Origin: Sphingomonas sp. Leaf343
GTDB taxonomy: Bacteria > Pseudomonadota > Alphaproteobacteria > Sphingomonadales > Sphingomonadaceae
Length of the DNA: 64,000 nucleotides
NCBI RefSeq assembly: GCF_001423765.1
Contig: NZ_LMPG01000001.1
Span: 6,073-70,072 of the forward strand
Direction of reading: 5' to 3'
Shown here: positions 26,161 through 36,265 of the stretch, piece by piece
How the letters are laid out: each line of letters begins with the position of its first letter
Numbering within the stretch: the stretch's first letter is position 1
Notes under the pieces: model-generated
Told to the model about the DNA's origin: nothing
The model's database searches: none
Seen by the model: the letters and a program-made list of their open reading frames with translations, nothing else
Program-made: the position numbers and the translations under genes

Positions 26161-28845
26161 GTGAGAGCGGTCTTGGGCCATCGGTACGTCATTCGCTGCG
26201 TCGTCCTGCTCTTCGGGCTGGTCGCCTTTCCGGCCCTTGCCCAGCGCGAGCGCATCCGGCTCGATGACGACTGGCGCTTCACGCAGGGCGATCCCGCCGG
26301 GATCACGACCGACCTGCGCTACGATGTCCGCCCGGAGATCGTGATGAGCGCCGACGGCAAGGTCGCCGATGCGCCGCCGGAGGCCGCGGTGGCGGTGCAG
26401 GCGAACGGTGCGGGCACGCTGAAGCGGTGGATCCTGCCCAGCGCCAACGCGCTGATCGCCGACCCGGCGCGGCGGCACGTCCGCCCGGCCGGCGATCCCG
26501 GCGGCGACGTTGCCTATGTCCAGCCGGGCTTCGACGACAGCGCGTGGCAGCGCGTCACCCTGCCGCACGACTGGGCGATCGCCGGCCCGTTCCTGAAGAC
26601 CGGACCCTATGGCGGCATGGGTCGCCTGCGCAGTTGGGGCATCGGCTGGTATCGCCGCACGCTGGACGTGCCGGCATCGGACCGTCGACGTCGCGTGTTC
26701 CTCGATGTCGACGGGGCGATGTCCTATGCCACGGTGTGGCTCAACGGGCGTCTGGTGGGCGGCTGGCCCTATGGCTATAATGGCTGGCGACTGGACCTGA
26801 CGCCGTTCCTGCGTTTCGGCGGCTCCAACCAGTTGGCGATCCGTCTCGACAATCCGGCGGAGTCCGCGCGCTGGTATCCGGGTGGCGGGCTGTACCGCGA
26901 CGTGTGGCTGGTCAAGACCGCGCCCGTCCATGTCGCGCAATGGGGCAGCGCGATCGCGACCCCCGCCGTCACGCCGGACGCCGCCACCGTGTCGCAGCGG
27001 CTGGCCGTCGCCAACGACGGCGAAGCCACCGTTACGGTAGCGGCGACCACCGAAATCTATGTCGCCGCCGCCGCCGGTGCCCGCACCGGCCGGCCGGTCG
27101 CGCGTTTCGACCTGGGCTCCGCGCCGCTCGCGCCGGGCGGCACGGCGACGTTGCAGGGGCAGGGCGGGGTCGCCAATCCGCGCTTGTGGGGGCCGCTGCC
27201 GACGCAGCGCCCGGACATGTACCTCGCCGTCACGACCGTCAGCCACGGCGGCAGGACCGTCGATCGCGTGGAAACCCCGTTCGGCATCCGCACGATCGGG
27301 CGCGACGCGAATGGCGGTCTGCTGGTCAACGGACAGGTCGTGCCGATCCGTGGCGTCAACAACCACCACGATCTCGGCGCATTGGGCGCGGCGTTCAACC
27401 GGCACGCGGCCGAACGCCAGCTCGAAATCCTGCGCGACATGGGCACCAACGCGATCCGGATGAGCCATAATCCGCCGGCTCCCGAACTGCTCGACCTCAC
27501 CGACCGTATGGGCTTTCTGGTCGTCGACGAGGTGTTCGACTCGTGGGAGCGCAAGAAGACGCCGCTCGATTTCCACCTGATCTTCAAGGATTGGGCCGAG
27601 CCGGACCTGCGCGCGATGCTGCGCCGCGACCGCAATCATCCGTCCGTGTTCCTGTGGAGCGTCGGCAACGAGGTGGGCGAGCAATATACCGGCGAGGAGG
27701 GCGCGGCGATCGCGCGCCGCCTGTCGGACATCGTGCGCCAGGAGGACCCGACGCGCCAGACGATGACCGCGATGAACTATGCCAAATCCAACATGCCGAT
27801 GCCCGCCGCGCTCGACACGATCGCGCTCAACTATCAGGGTGCGGGCATCCGCAGCGCGCCCAGCCAGTACCGCGCGTTTCACGAACGCTTTCCCGACAAG
27901 CTGATCTTCGAATCCGAAAGCGCGTCGGCGCTGAGCAGCCGTGGCGAGTATCTGTTTCCCGTGGCGGGTGCGTCCAGCGGCCCGGTCCGCCCCGGCTCGG
28001 GCGGTGATCCCGACCGGCAGCAGGTGTCGGCCTATGAATTGCACGCCGCCGATTTCGGCTCGACTGCCGATCGCGAATTCGCGGCGATGGACCAGAACCC
28101 GTTCGTGGCGGGCGAGTTCGTATGGACCGGCTTCGATTATCTGGGAGAGCCGACGCCCTACTACGGCGCACGATCATCCTATTCCGGTATCGTCGATCTC
28201 GCCGGATTTCCGAAGGATCGCTTCTGGCTGTACCAGTCGCGGTGGCGGCCCGACCTGAAGTTCGCGCATGTCCTGCCGCACTGGACCTGGCCGGGACGGG
28301 AGGGGCAGGTCACGCCGGTCCACGTCTTCTCCTCCGCCGACGAGGCCGAGCTGTTCGTCAACGGCCAGTCGCAGGGACGGCAGAAACGCGCGCCCTTCGC
28401 GTACCGGTTCCGCTGGGACTACGTCACCTATCAGCCCGGCGAGGTGAAGGTGGTGACGTGGAAGAACGGCCAGCCCTGGGCCACGGACACGGTGGCCACG
28501 ACCGGCGCGCCCGCCGCGCTGGCGGCGTCGGTCGATCGGTCGCGGATCGCCGCCGATGGTCGCGATCTGGCCTTCGTCACCGTTCGCATCACCGACGCCA
28601 GGGGCACGACCGCGCCGCGCGCGGACAATCCGGTGCGGTTCATCGTCACCGGACCGGGCGATCTGGTGGCGACCGACAATGGCGATCCGACGAGCTTCGT
28701 ACCCTTTCCCTCTGCGACGCGACCCGCATTCAACGGACTGGCGCTCGCGATCGTGCGCGGACGGGCGGGGCAGAAGGGAGCGATCACGGTGCGGGCGGAG
28801 GCGGACGGGTTGACCGGCGCGAGCACGACCGTGCGGTCGCGATGA
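26161..28845 (+). CDS. glycoside hydrolase family 2 enzyme
   Basis: A secreted 894-aa retaining exo-glycosidase. A signal peptide (VIRCVVLLFGLVAFPALAQ) is followed by the sugar-binding jelly roll (PHDWAIAGPF, GIGWYRRTLDVP, WYPGGGLYRDV), an Ig-like domain and the TIM barrel with RGVNNHHDLGALG and RMSHNPPAPELLD. The acid/base is Glu504 in SVGNEVGE and the likely nucleophile is Glu584 in LIFESES. C-terminal Ig-like modules (about 690-890) resemble DUF4982 plus an invasin-like fold. GH2 covers beta-galactosidase, beta-glucuronidase and beta-mannosidase. DUF4982 favours a galactosidase, the neighbouring ManD a glucuronidase. The start is GTG 26161; TTG 26173 is an alternative. Confidence 0.92.
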   Translation: MRAVLGHRYVIRCVVLLFGLVAFPALAQRERIRLDDDWRFTQGDPAGITTDLRYDVRPEIVMSADGKVADAPPEAAVAVQANGAGTLKRWILPSANALIADPARRHVRPAGDPGGDVAYVQPGFDDSAWQRVTLPHDWAIAGPFLKTGPYGGMGRLRSWGIGWYRRTLDVPASDRRRRVFLDVDGAMSYATVWLNGRLVGGWPYGYNGWRLDLTPFLRFGGSNQLAIRLDNPAESARWYPGGGLYRDVWLVKTAPVHVAQWGSAIATPAVTPDAATVSQRLAVANDGEATVTVAATTEIYVAAAAGARTGRPVARFDLGSAPLAPGGTATLQGQGGVANPRLWGPLPTQRPDMYLAVTTVSHGGRTVDRVETPFGIRTIGRDANGGLLVNGQVVPIRGVNNHHDLGALGAAFNRHAAERQLEILRDMGTNAIRMSHNPPAPELLDLTDRMGFLVVDEVFDSWERKKTPLDFHLIFKDWAEPDLRAMLRRDRNHPSVFLWSVGNEVGEQYTGEEGAAIARRLSDIVRQEDPTRQTMTAMNYAKSNMPMPAALDTIALNYQGAGIRSAPSQYRAFHERFPDKLIFESESASALSSRGEYLFPVAGASSGPVRPGSGGDPDRQQVSAYELHAADFGSTADREFAAMDQNPFVAGEFVWTGFDYLGEPTPYYGARSSYSGIVDLAGFPKDRFWLYQSRWRPDLKFAHVLPHWTWPGREGQVTPVHVFSSADEAELFVNGQSQGRQKRAPFAYRFRWDYVTYQPGEVKVVTWKNGQPWATDTVATTGAPAALAASVDRSRIAADGRDLAFVTVRITDARGTTAPRADNPVRFIVTGPGDLVATDNGDPTSFVPFPSATRPAFNGLALAIVRGRAGQKGAITVRAEADGLTGASTTVRSR

Positions 28846-28948
28846 CGGTCGAGTAATAGCCTGAGCGCGCATCCGGGTCTTTAATGCGTCGTGTGCCTAT
28901 AGTACGGGGGCGCAAGGGCTGGAGAGCCACGACAGGTAGAGCAGGCGA

Positions 28949-29473
28949 TTGGCGGACCCCGAAGAAGGCAAGGCTGAAGGTCGACTCGCCGAACTCGTGC
29001 GGTCCCACCGGTCGATGCTGTCGCGCTTCTTCGTGCGTCATGCGCCGGACCAGAACGAGGTGCCCGATCTCGTTCAGGACGTCTTCCTGAAGCTGAGCAA
29101 GACCGATGTGCCCGACCCCCTGGACAATCCGGGCAACTACATGATCTCGGTCGCCCGGTCCGTGTTGATCGATCATTATCGGCGCCGGCAGGTTCGGCAT
29201 GCTGCCGATCATGGCGATCTCGACAATATCGATCTGGAAAGTACGGATTTGTCCGTCGAGCGCGTCCTTGACAGCAAGGCCATGGCTCAACGGATGCAGG
29301 AGGCGTTGCTCCAGCTGCCGGAACGGACGCGGGACGTTTTCGCGTTGAGAACGCTACGGGGAATGAAGATGGCCGAAGTCGCCCGGACGCTGCAGATTTC
29401 GCTCAGCTCGGCAGAAAAGCACCATGCGCGTTCGCTGAGCTATCTCGCCACGCGGCTGGCGGATTTTCGCTGA
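28949..29473 (+). CDS. ECF-family RNA polymerase sigma factor (FecI-like)
   Basis: A 174-aa sigma factor. Region 2 is DLVQDVFLKLSKTDVPDPLDNPGNYMISVARSVLIDHYRRR and region 4 has QLPERTRDVFALRTLRGMKMAEVARTLQISLSSAEKH. The order with a FecR gene and an STN-domain TonB receptor is that of iron-citrate-type cell-surface signalling. The start codon is TTG at 28949 after AGAGCAGG; no ATG fits. Its stop overlaps the anti-sigma start (TGATG). It probably directs transcription of the receptors and enzymes that follow. Confidence 0.93.
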   Translation: MADPEEGKAEGRLAELVRSHRSMLSRFFVRHAPDQNEVPDLVQDVFLKLSKTDVPDPLDNPGNYMISVARSVLIDHYRRRQVRHAADHGDLDNIDLESTDLSVERVLDSKAMAQRMQEALLQLPERTRDVFALRTLRGMKMAEVARTLQISLSSAEKHHARSLSYLATRLADFR

Positions 29474-30450
29474 TGGCTCCGGAGCAACTGGAACAGGCGG
29501 CCTGGTGGCATACGCGGTTGGGCGAACTGGACGACGGTCCGTCGCGCAGTGCCGCGCAGGCCGGATTCGATGCGTGGCACAGCGCATCCGACGAACACCG
29601 GTTTGCCTATGCCGCGATCGTCGAGGCGGACGGGATCGCGCGCGCCTGCGCCGATGAGCCGGTGCTGCACGATCTTGGCGAAGCGGCGTTGGCACGGGCC
29701 GCCGTCCGCCGCCGGCATCGCCGCTACATCGCGGTCGTCGGACTTGTCGGGGCGATCGTGGTGATGCCGGTGGCGGCGCTGGGTATCAGCCACTTCATGC
29801 AGCCGCCGGCACCCGAAGTAACGGCAGCACCGGTGCGGGTATTTTCCACCGGTATAGGCGAGCGCAGTTCGTTCGCCATCGCCGGCCCCGCGCGCGTGAT
29901 GCTCGATACGACCAGCCGGGCCACGGTTGCGGGAACGACGTTGACGGTCTGGGGACAGGCCTATGTCAGCACCCCGGGCGAGCCGATCCGGCTACGAGTA
30001 CCCGGCGGCGTCATCCGTCTCCGTCTGGGCGGGTTGAACGTGAGGACGACGGGGACCGGCCTCTCCGTTTTTGCGGACGACGCGCCGCTGAACGCCGAAT
30101 ACGAGCGCGCCACGGGCGGCTCGGTCCGTCTCCAGCCCGGCCGATCGCTGGGGCTGGCGAATGATCGGGCGCGCGTCACCGCCCCTGCGGACGCCGCGGC
30201 GATCACCGGATGGCGTGACGGCTGGCTATTGTTCGACGACGTTCCGCTCGGTAACGCGGTCGCCGAGGTCAACCGCTACCGCCGCGTCCCGATCCGCGTA
30301 TCGCCCGACGTCAGCGACTGGCGGATCAGCGGGTCGTTCCGCACCGACCAGAGCGCCGGCTTCCTCGATACGGTCGCCACGTCTCTCCCCGTTGCGATCG
30401 CCCGGTCGGGAGGCGCACCGACGATTTCAGCGCGTCGTTCGGAAAACTAA
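29473..30450 (+). CDS. FecR-family anti-sigma factor
   Basis: A 325-aa single-pass inner-membrane protein. A cytoplasmic N-terminal domain carries the DUF4880-like start (EQAAWWHTRLGE...FDAWHSASDEHRFAYAAIV). A membrane helix lies at about 84-104, followed by a periplasmic FecR domain (GERSSFAIAGPARVMLDTTSRATV...). The C-terminal part (GWLLFDDVPLGNAVAEVNRYRRVPI...ISGSFRTDQSAGFLDTVA) is an STN-like fold that contacts the receptor signalling domain. It holds the sigma factor until the receptor reports its substrate. Translation is coupled to the sigma gene. Confidence 0.93.
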   Translation: MAPEQLEQAAWWHTRLGELDDGPSRSAAQAGFDAWHSASDEHRFAYAAIVEADGIARACADEPVLHDLGEAALARAAVRRRHRRYIAVVGLVGAIVVMPVAALGISHFMQPPAPEVTAAPVRVFSTGIGERSSFAIAGPARVMLDTTSRATVAGTTLTVWGQAYVSTPGEPIRLRVPGGVIRLRLGGLNVRTTGTGLSVFADDAPLNAEYERATGGSVRLQPGRSLGLANDRARVTAPADAAAITGWRDGWLLFDDVPLGNAVAEVNRYRRVPIRVSPDVSDWRISGSFRTDQSAGFLDTVATSLPVAIARSGGAPTISARRSEN

Positions 30451-30548
30451 AATAAGTTAGTACTAGTAGTACGGGTTTCAAAGCCCGCCGCGTCCTCACT
30501 CATATGCTCGGCTCGGCACAGATCGGAGCAGAGCGTGGGAGCAGGGGG

Positions 30549-33416
30549 GTGACGCGCCTGATGGGCAAGCTGCTGGGGATGACGGCTCTGCTGACGGTTC
30601 CGACCGTCGATATCGCAGCAGCCCGGCGTGCTGCGCAGGCGTCGCCGCAGCGTGCCCCGAAGTCCGCGTCGCGCGTCCGGCAGCTTCCGCGTCTGCTCCG
30701 GATCCCGGCGACCGATCTGGTCGACGCCCTGCGGATGTTTTCGCGTCAGACGGGGCGGTCGGTGGGGTTCGCCCCGCCGCTCGTTCGCGGCAAGGTCGCG
30801 ACGGCGGTCGCCGGGCGCCTCGACCCCGATCTGGGTCTCGCCCGGCTGCTTGCGGGCACCGGCTTGGCGTTCCGGGTGATCGACGGCGGCTATGTGCTGG
30901 CCGCCGTACCCGTCGATCGGCCACGACCGGTCGCGTCCCGCCCGCCCGCGGCGCACAACGACGGCGTCGACATCGTCGTGATCGGTACGCGCCTCGACGG
31001 CGGCGATCCGACGGACGTGAAGCGGCGCTCGTTGCAATCGGTCAGCGGGCTGAGCGATGACGACATCCGCAAGGTTGCCGATACGTCGCTGGCCGATGTG
31101 GTGCGGCGCATCCCCGGTGTGCAATCGTCGGTGCGGGCCGCAGGTGCCGTCATCACCATCAGGGGCCTGAGCCAGACCGAATACCGCCTCAACGGCCGTA
31201 ATTTTACGAGCACGCTGTCCCGCGGCTTCGACATCGCGGCTCTACCGTCCGACATCGTTGCGGGCATCGACGTGTACAAGACGCCGTCTGCGAGCCAGAT
31301 CGAGGGGGGAATCGGCGGCGTCGTCGACTTTCACACCCGGCGCCCGTTCGACGCGGCGGCGGCCAGCGCGACCGCGACGGTCAAGGGCGCGTATGGGGAT
31401 CTGGACGGCCAGGTCCGGCCCTATGTGTCCGGGCATGCCGGCCAACGCTGGACAACCGACGCAGGCGAGATCGGTCTTCTGATCGGGGCCAGCCATCAGG
31501 CACAGGATGTCGCGGGCGACATCTTCCGGATCGACACCAACGCATTGCGAGCGATGGCGTCCGGTCAGGACATCGATGCGCCGGCCAATGCGATCAAGCG
31601 CTATCTTCGCGGTACGAAGACGCTGGACGCCGGCTATGCGTCGGCGCAGTGGCGGCCCGATCCGGTGATCGAGATCAGCGGCGACCTGCTCTACAATCGC
31701 AGCACGCTGGATTTCACGACGACATCCCTGACAGCGTTGCTGGCCGATGGCGTGGCGAGCGGTCCCTTCGATCTGTACGCCGACACGCGGGCGGTGCGGG
31801 GCGGCCGATGGACGCAGGTGCCGCTGGTATCGAGTACCGCGCGTGGCCAGGGCTACTTCGAAACCCGCCAATACGGGCTGAGCGGCCGTTACGAACGAGG
31901 GCCGCTCAGCCTGCTGGTCAATCTCGCGCGGACCGGAACCCGCTTCCAATATCGCGCGCCTACCGCCACGCTCCGCGCCGCGGCGCCGCAACTGGACTAT
32001 GGCGTTGACGGCAACCTCCCGTATTTCACGATATCGGGCGTCGACCAGACGCGCCCCGAAGCATGGCGCTTCGCCACCTACAGCGATCTCGGTATCCGGG
32101 ACGACAATCGCGAGACGAACATCCGGCTCGACGGCGTCCGGGCGTTCGACGGTCCGATCAAGGCCCTGAAGTTCGGCGGTCGTTCGGCCGGACGATACGT
32201 GGATCATCGTGTCGGCCTGTCGATGGCGCTGGCACCCGCCGGCATCGTCCCGGTGGAGGACAGCGGGGTCGTGGGGGATGGTCAGGGCCGGCTGTTCACC
32301 TCCGGCTATCCGCAGGCGCGTTGGAGCGCCCCCGCCGGAGGGGCGCTGGCGATCAGCCGGGTAGCCGCGCTGCGAAGTGCGTTCGGCCTGCGTCCGGACG
32401 CGCCCGAACGCGATCCCGAACCGGACTATCAGGCGCGAGAGATGGTCACCAACGGCTATGTCGAGGCGACGTTCGGCGTGGTGGCGGCAGGCATCCCGAT
32501 CGATGGCAATGCCGGGCTGCGGTACGCCGCCACGCATCTGTCGATCAGTGGTCCGTCGACCGCGTCCGGCACCGCCTTCGAATTCGATCGCCACTATGAC
32601 CATTGGCTGCCCAGCATCAACGTGCGGGCCGATCTCGATCGCCAGCTTTACCTGCGTCTGGCGTGGTCGCGGCAGATCACGCGCCCGTCGTTCACCCTGC
32701 TGTCGCCCACCGTCACGCTCGATTTCGTCAACGCGATCGGCGACGCGGGCAATCCCCGCCTGAGCGCGCTGAGCGCGTGGCAGTACGACGCCGCGCTGGA
32801 ATGGTATCCGGTCCGGGGCGGCAACCTGTATGCGGCGGCGTTCTACAAGCAGGTGCAGGGTTTCATCCGCACGCGGACCGCGGCGGAGCGGATCGACGGC
32901 CGGACGTTCCTCATCAGCCGGCCCGTCAACGCGGATGCGGGCTGGATCGGCGGCGTGGAGGCGGGCTTCGCGCAACAACTGCGTTTTCTGCCCGGTCCGC
33001 TCGCCGGACTGGGATTGCAGGGCAGCTATACCTTCATCGACAGCTTCACGCAAGACAATGGTGCCGGGTTCAGCGTGCCGCTGGAACAGATGTCGCGGCA
33101 TAATCATGCGGTCGCGCTGACCTATGACCGTGCCGGAGTATCTGCCGGCGTCACCTGGGTCTGGCGCAGCCGTATCGCCCAGTTGTCCAGCGGCGACGCC
33201 GTCGGCCGGCCGCTTTTCCGCAATCCCTACGGCCAGTGCGACGCGACCATCACGATACCCGTGACGGCGCGGATCGACCTGACGACCAGCGTTCTGAACG
33301 TGCTGCAACGGCGCACGCGAGAATATTTCCAGGATCACCGCTTCATCAACCAGACGTTCGACGAAAGCCGGCGCTTCTTCGTCGGTGCCAGCGTCCGGCT
33401 GGGGAAGCGACGATGA
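30549..33416 (+). CDS. TonB-dependent receptor with STN signalling domain (FecA-like)
   Basis: About 955 aa. A signal peptide (GKLLGMTALLTVPTVDIAAA) is followed by a secretin/TonB short N-terminal (STN) domain at about 49-119 (LRIPATDLVDALRMFSRQTG...GGYVLAAV). This is the domain that signals to FecR. The TonB box is DIVVIGTRL near 141. Plug and barrel follow, ending ASVRLGKRR. The start is uncertain: GTG 30549 with AGGGGG beside it gives the best signal peptide; ATG 30504 and 30561 are also in frame. The plug and barrel are clearly paralogous to the next gene. It forms the sensing end of the sigma/anti-sigma pair. Confidence 0.92.
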   Translation: MTRLMGKLLGMTALLTVPTVDIAAARRAAQASPQRAPKSASRVRQLPRLLRIPATDLVDALRMFSRQTGRSVGFAPPLVRGKVATAVAGRLDPDLGLARLLAGTGLAFRVIDGGYVLAAVPVDRPRPVASRPPAAHNDGVDIVVIGTRLDGGDPTDVKRRSLQSVSGLSDDDIRKVADTSLADVVRRIPGVQSSVRAAGAVITIRGLSQTEYRLNGRNFTSTLSRGFDIAALPSDIVAGIDVYKTPSASQIEGGIGGVVDFHTRRPFDAAAASATATVKGAYGDLDGQVRPYVSGHAGQRWTTDAGEIGLLIGASHQAQDVAGDIFRIDTNALRAMASGQDIDAPANAIKRYLRGTKTLDAGYASAQWRPDPVIEISGDLLYNRSTLDFTTTSLTALLADGVASGPFDLYADTRAVRGGRWTQVPLVSSTARGQGYFETRQYGLSGRYERGPLSLLVNLARTGTRFQYRAPTATLRAAAPQLDYGVDGNLPYFTISGVDQTRPEAWRFATYSDLGIRDDNRETNIRLDGVRAFDGPIKALKFGGRSAGRYVDHRVGLSMALAPAGIVPVEDSGVVGDGQGRLFTSGYPQARWSAPAGGALAISRVAALRSAFGLRPDAPERDPEPDYQAREMVTNGYVEATFGVVAAGIPIDGNAGLRYAATHLSISGPSTASGTAFEFDRHYDHWLPSINVRADLDRQLYLRLAWSRQITRPSFTLLSPTVTLDFVNAIGDAGNPRLSALSAWQYDAALEWYPVRGGNLYAAAFYKQVQGFIRTRTAAERIDGRTFLISRPVNADAGWIGGVEAGFAQQLRFLPGPLAGLGLQGSYTFIDSFTQDNGAGFSVPLEQMSRHNHAVALTYDRAGVSAGVTWVWRSRIAQLSSGDAVGRPLFRNPYGQCDATITIPVTARIDLTTSVLNVLQRRTREYFQDHRFINQTFDESRRFFVGASVRLGKRR

Positions 33417-33514
33417 CCGCCATGCGGAACGGCCCGGCACGAGGGCCTGAGTCCGTCCGATACAACATCCAGCAAGCATAAACGACGATGCGCAGCATCG
33501 CAGGGGAGAGACGT

Positions 33515-36199
33515 ATGATGAAGAAGACCGGATATGATCGCTGGCTGTACAATGGACTGATGATGTCCATCGTGGGTCTGGGTGCGATCGGCAGCGCCCA
33601 GGCGCAGACGCAGGCGCGGACCGCGGATGCCCCGACGTCGGAGGAGCAGGTCGCACCGGGCGAGCCGGCGGCGCCGGCGGAATCGGACGTCGCCGACATC
33701 GTCGTCACCGGCCAGCGGCTGGGTTTCAGTACGACCAGCCAGATCAAACGCGACGCGCCACAATCGGTCAGCGTGCTCACCACGACCGACCTTCGCAACA
33801 TTCCCGATACCATCCTGATCGACATCGTCCGGCGCGTGCCGGGCCTGCAGGTGTCGCAGGGCGGCGGCGGCGGCATCGTGTCGATCCGTGGTCTGAGCCA
33901 GACCGAGAACCGCCTGAACGGCCGCAATTTCCCGAGTGGCATCGGTCGCAATTTCGATATCGCGACGCTACCCGGGGACCTGGTCTCGGGTGTCGCGGTC
34001 TACAAGACGCCCACGTCCGACCAGATCGAGGGCGGCATCGCCGGCATCGTCGACTTCCGCACACGCCGTCCGTTCGACTTCGACGGGTTCGCCGCGTCCA
34101 TCACCGCCAAGGGCGTCCACACCAATCTGGACGGCAAGGTCGACCCGATCGTCTCTGCCTATGCCTCCGACCGCTGGCAGACCGGTATCGGCGATGTCGG
34201 TGTCCTGGTGGGCGGCAGTTTCCAGCGGCAGCGCAACGGGCTGGACCTGCTGACGACCAACGGCAACACGCTCCAGACCGGCCCCGGCGGCACCAACATC
34301 GACGCGCCGACCTCCGTGTACAAGCGGTACTTCTTCAACAACAAGGAATTGGCGACCGGCTATGGTTCGGCGCAGTGGCGTCCGAACGACGCGCTGGAGA
34401 TGGTGGTGGACGTGCTCTACAACAGCACGTCGAACACCGGCGGATTGCAGAATCTGAGCGTGGCGCTCGGCGCGCAGGCTTCCGATCCCGTGACCGGCGC
34501 CGCGCGCGGCGCGGTCGCCACCGGACCCTTCGCGCTGTATCCGAACAGCAATGCCTTCCGGTCGGGCAATTACCGCAACGTGCCGGTGGAATCCGGTCTC
34601 GACGTGTTCGGCGGCACGCTGAACGCGTTCCAGGCGGGATACAACGCGACCTACAAGCAGGATGCTGCGACGATCAGCTTCGACGCCGCCTATACCCGCT
34701 CCACTTTCGAAGGGCCGGGGGGCGGTATCGCGATGACCACCACCGCCCCGACGGTGGCGTACAATGCCGATGCCCGCTATCCGTCCTTCGTGATCGGCGG
34801 TGTCGATCAGACCAATCCGGCCAACTACAAGTTTTCGAACTTCTTCGAATATATCAATCGCGACAAGAGCGAGGACATCGCCCTGCGTCTCGACGGGACG
34901 TATAACTTCGAAGGAACGCTTCGTACGATCCAGGTGGGATTACGCTACGACGATCGTACGATCGGTCATACCGGCGGATTTCGCGGTGCGGGCATACCGG
35001 CGACGATCGGCAGCGTCGTCGACAGCCGCCTTACCGAACTGACCGCCAACGACCTGTACGAGAACACGCCGATATCGCAGCGGCAATGGGCGAGCTTCGG
35101 TCCGCGCGTGCTGACGCGCTACCTCGCCGGGACACGCGGCCAGTTCGGCGTCGCGGGGGGTGTCCCCGATGCGCCGGCATCCGCCTATGACGGCAAGGAG
35201 ACGGTGATTTCCGCTTACGGTATGGCGACGTTCGCGGTGCCGGTCTTCGGGATTCCCGTGGACGGAAACGTCGGCGTCCGCGTGGTCCAGACCGATTTCA
35301 CGCTCAACGGTACGCGGACGATCAACACCACGGTCGGCGGCGTCACGACCACCGGGCTGGCGCCGCAGAGCTCCGGCAGCAAATATGTCGACGTCCTGCC
35401 CAGCGCCAATCTGCGCCTGACGCTGGCCCGCAACCTGTTCCTGCGGCTGGCTTATTCGCAACAGGTTTCGCGTCCGGGGTTCGCGCAGCTGGCGCCGATC
35501 ACCACGCTCAACTTCCAGGATCGGATCGGATCGTCCGGCAATCCCGATCTGAAGCCGTTGCGCGCGGACCAGCTCGACGCCTCGCTGGAATATTATTTCG
35601 GCCCCGACAACAGCATCTACACCGCCGGCTTCTACAAGGACGTGAGCGGGTTCATCCGCAACGAGACGACGCAGGCTGCCGTGGCCGGCTTCCAGATCAC
35701 CCGGCCCGTCAACGCCACCGACGGCTATGTCGCCGGCGGCGAGGTGGGGTATCGCCAGACGTTCAGCTTCCTGCCGGGCCCGCTTTCGGGACTGGGCGTG
35801 CAGGGCAGCTACACGTACGTCGAAGGGACCAGGTCGCCGAACGCTGCCGGCTACATCGTTCCGTACGAACAGATCACGCGGCACAATTACCAGCTCTCCG
35901 GAACATACCGGAAGTACGGGATCAGCGCGAACGTCAACTGGGTGTGGCGTAGCAAGTTGCTGGAGGCGACCAGCAACGATCCGCGCGGGCGGCCGGATTA
36001 TCGTACGCCATTCGGGCAGCTCGACGCGAATCTGATCTATGCGTTGAACCCGCGGGTCAATCTGATCCTCAGCGGCGTCAACCTGACCCAGTCGCTGATC
36101 CGGCGGTCGTTCCAGGACGAGCGCTTCTTCGCGCAGGATGCGCTGGAGAATCGCCGCATCTATGCCGGTGTGCAGATCAAACTGGGCGGCGGCATCTGA
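33515..36199 (+). CDS. TonB-dependent receptor without signalling domain
   Basis: An 894-aa outer-membrane receptor. The signal peptide ends SAQAQ near residue 31, and the TonB box DIVVTG lies at 61-66. The plug starts with RDAPQSVSVLTTTDLRNIP. The segments SIRGLSQTENRLNGRNFPSG and KTPTSDQIEGGIAGIVDFRT match the upstream receptor almost word for word, so the two arose by duplication. This copy lacks the STN domain. The start at ATG 33515 follows GGGGAGAGACGT; the frame opens nine codons earlier. It probably does the bulk uptake of the ligand that the upstream receptor senses. Confidence 0.92.
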   Translation: MMKKTGYDRWLYNGLMMSIVGLGAIGSAQAQTQARTADAPTSEEQVAPGEPAAPAESDVADIVVTGQRLGFSTTSQIKRDAPQSVSVLTTTDLRNIPDTILIDIVRRVPGLQVSQGGGGGIVSIRGLSQTENRLNGRNFPSGIGRNFDIATLPGDLVSGVAVYKTPTSDQIEGGIAGIVDFRTRRPFDFDGFAASITAKGVHTNLDGKVDPIVSAYASDRWQTGIGDVGVLVGGSFQRQRNGLDLLTTNGNTLQTGPGGTNIDAPTSVYKRYFFNNKELATGYGSAQWRPNDALEMVVDVLYNSTSNTGGLQNLSVALGAQASDPVTGAARGAVATGPFALYPNSNAFRSGNYRNVPVESGLDVFGGTLNAFQAGYNATYKQDAATISFDAAYTRSTFEGPGGGIAMTTTAPTVAYNADARYPSFVIGGVDQTNPANYKFSNFFEYINRDKSEDIALRLDGTYNFEGTLRTIQVGLRYDDRTIGHTGGFRGAGIPATIGSVVDSRLTELTANDLYENTPISQRQWASFGPRVLTRYLAGTRGQFGVAGGVPDAPASAYDGKETVISAYGMATFAVPVFGIPVDGNVGVRVVQTDFTLNGTRTINTTVGGVTTTGLAPQSSGSKYVDVLPSANLRLTLARNLFLRLAYSQQVSRPGFAQLAPITTLNFQDRIGSSGNPDLKPLRADQLDASLEYYFGPDNSIYTAGFYKDVSGFIRNETTQAAVAGFQITRPVNATDGYVAGGEVGYRQTFSFLPGPLSGLGVQGSYTYVEGTRSPNAAGYIVPYEQITRHNYQLSGTYRKYGISANVNWVWRSKLLEATSNDPRGRPDYRTPFGQLDANLIYALNPRVNLILSGVNLTQSLIRRSFQDERFFAQDALENRRIYAGVQIKLGGGI

Positions 36200-36206
36200 C
36201 CGACCG

Positions 36207-36237
36207 GACCATCCGGGCCGTTCGCGCCCGGATGGTC
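36207..36237 (+). other. perfect stem-loop between receptor and glycosidase-like gene
   Basis: A perfect 12-bp stem, GACCATCCGGGC (36207-36218) and GCCCGGATGGTC (36226-36237), with a CGTTCGC loop. There is no T tract, so it is not a standard terminator. It sits eight bases after the receptor stop and may protect the receptor mRNA 3' end or lower read-through to the next gene. Confidence 0.6.
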
Positions 36238-36265
36238 GCGGCCATTCGAGGAACGGGAGATTTCG

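Noticed and set aside
31242..33656. 804-aa minus-strand frame opposite the STN-domain receptor
   Set aside because: Antisense shadow; the plus strand carries STN, plug and barrel motifs throughout.
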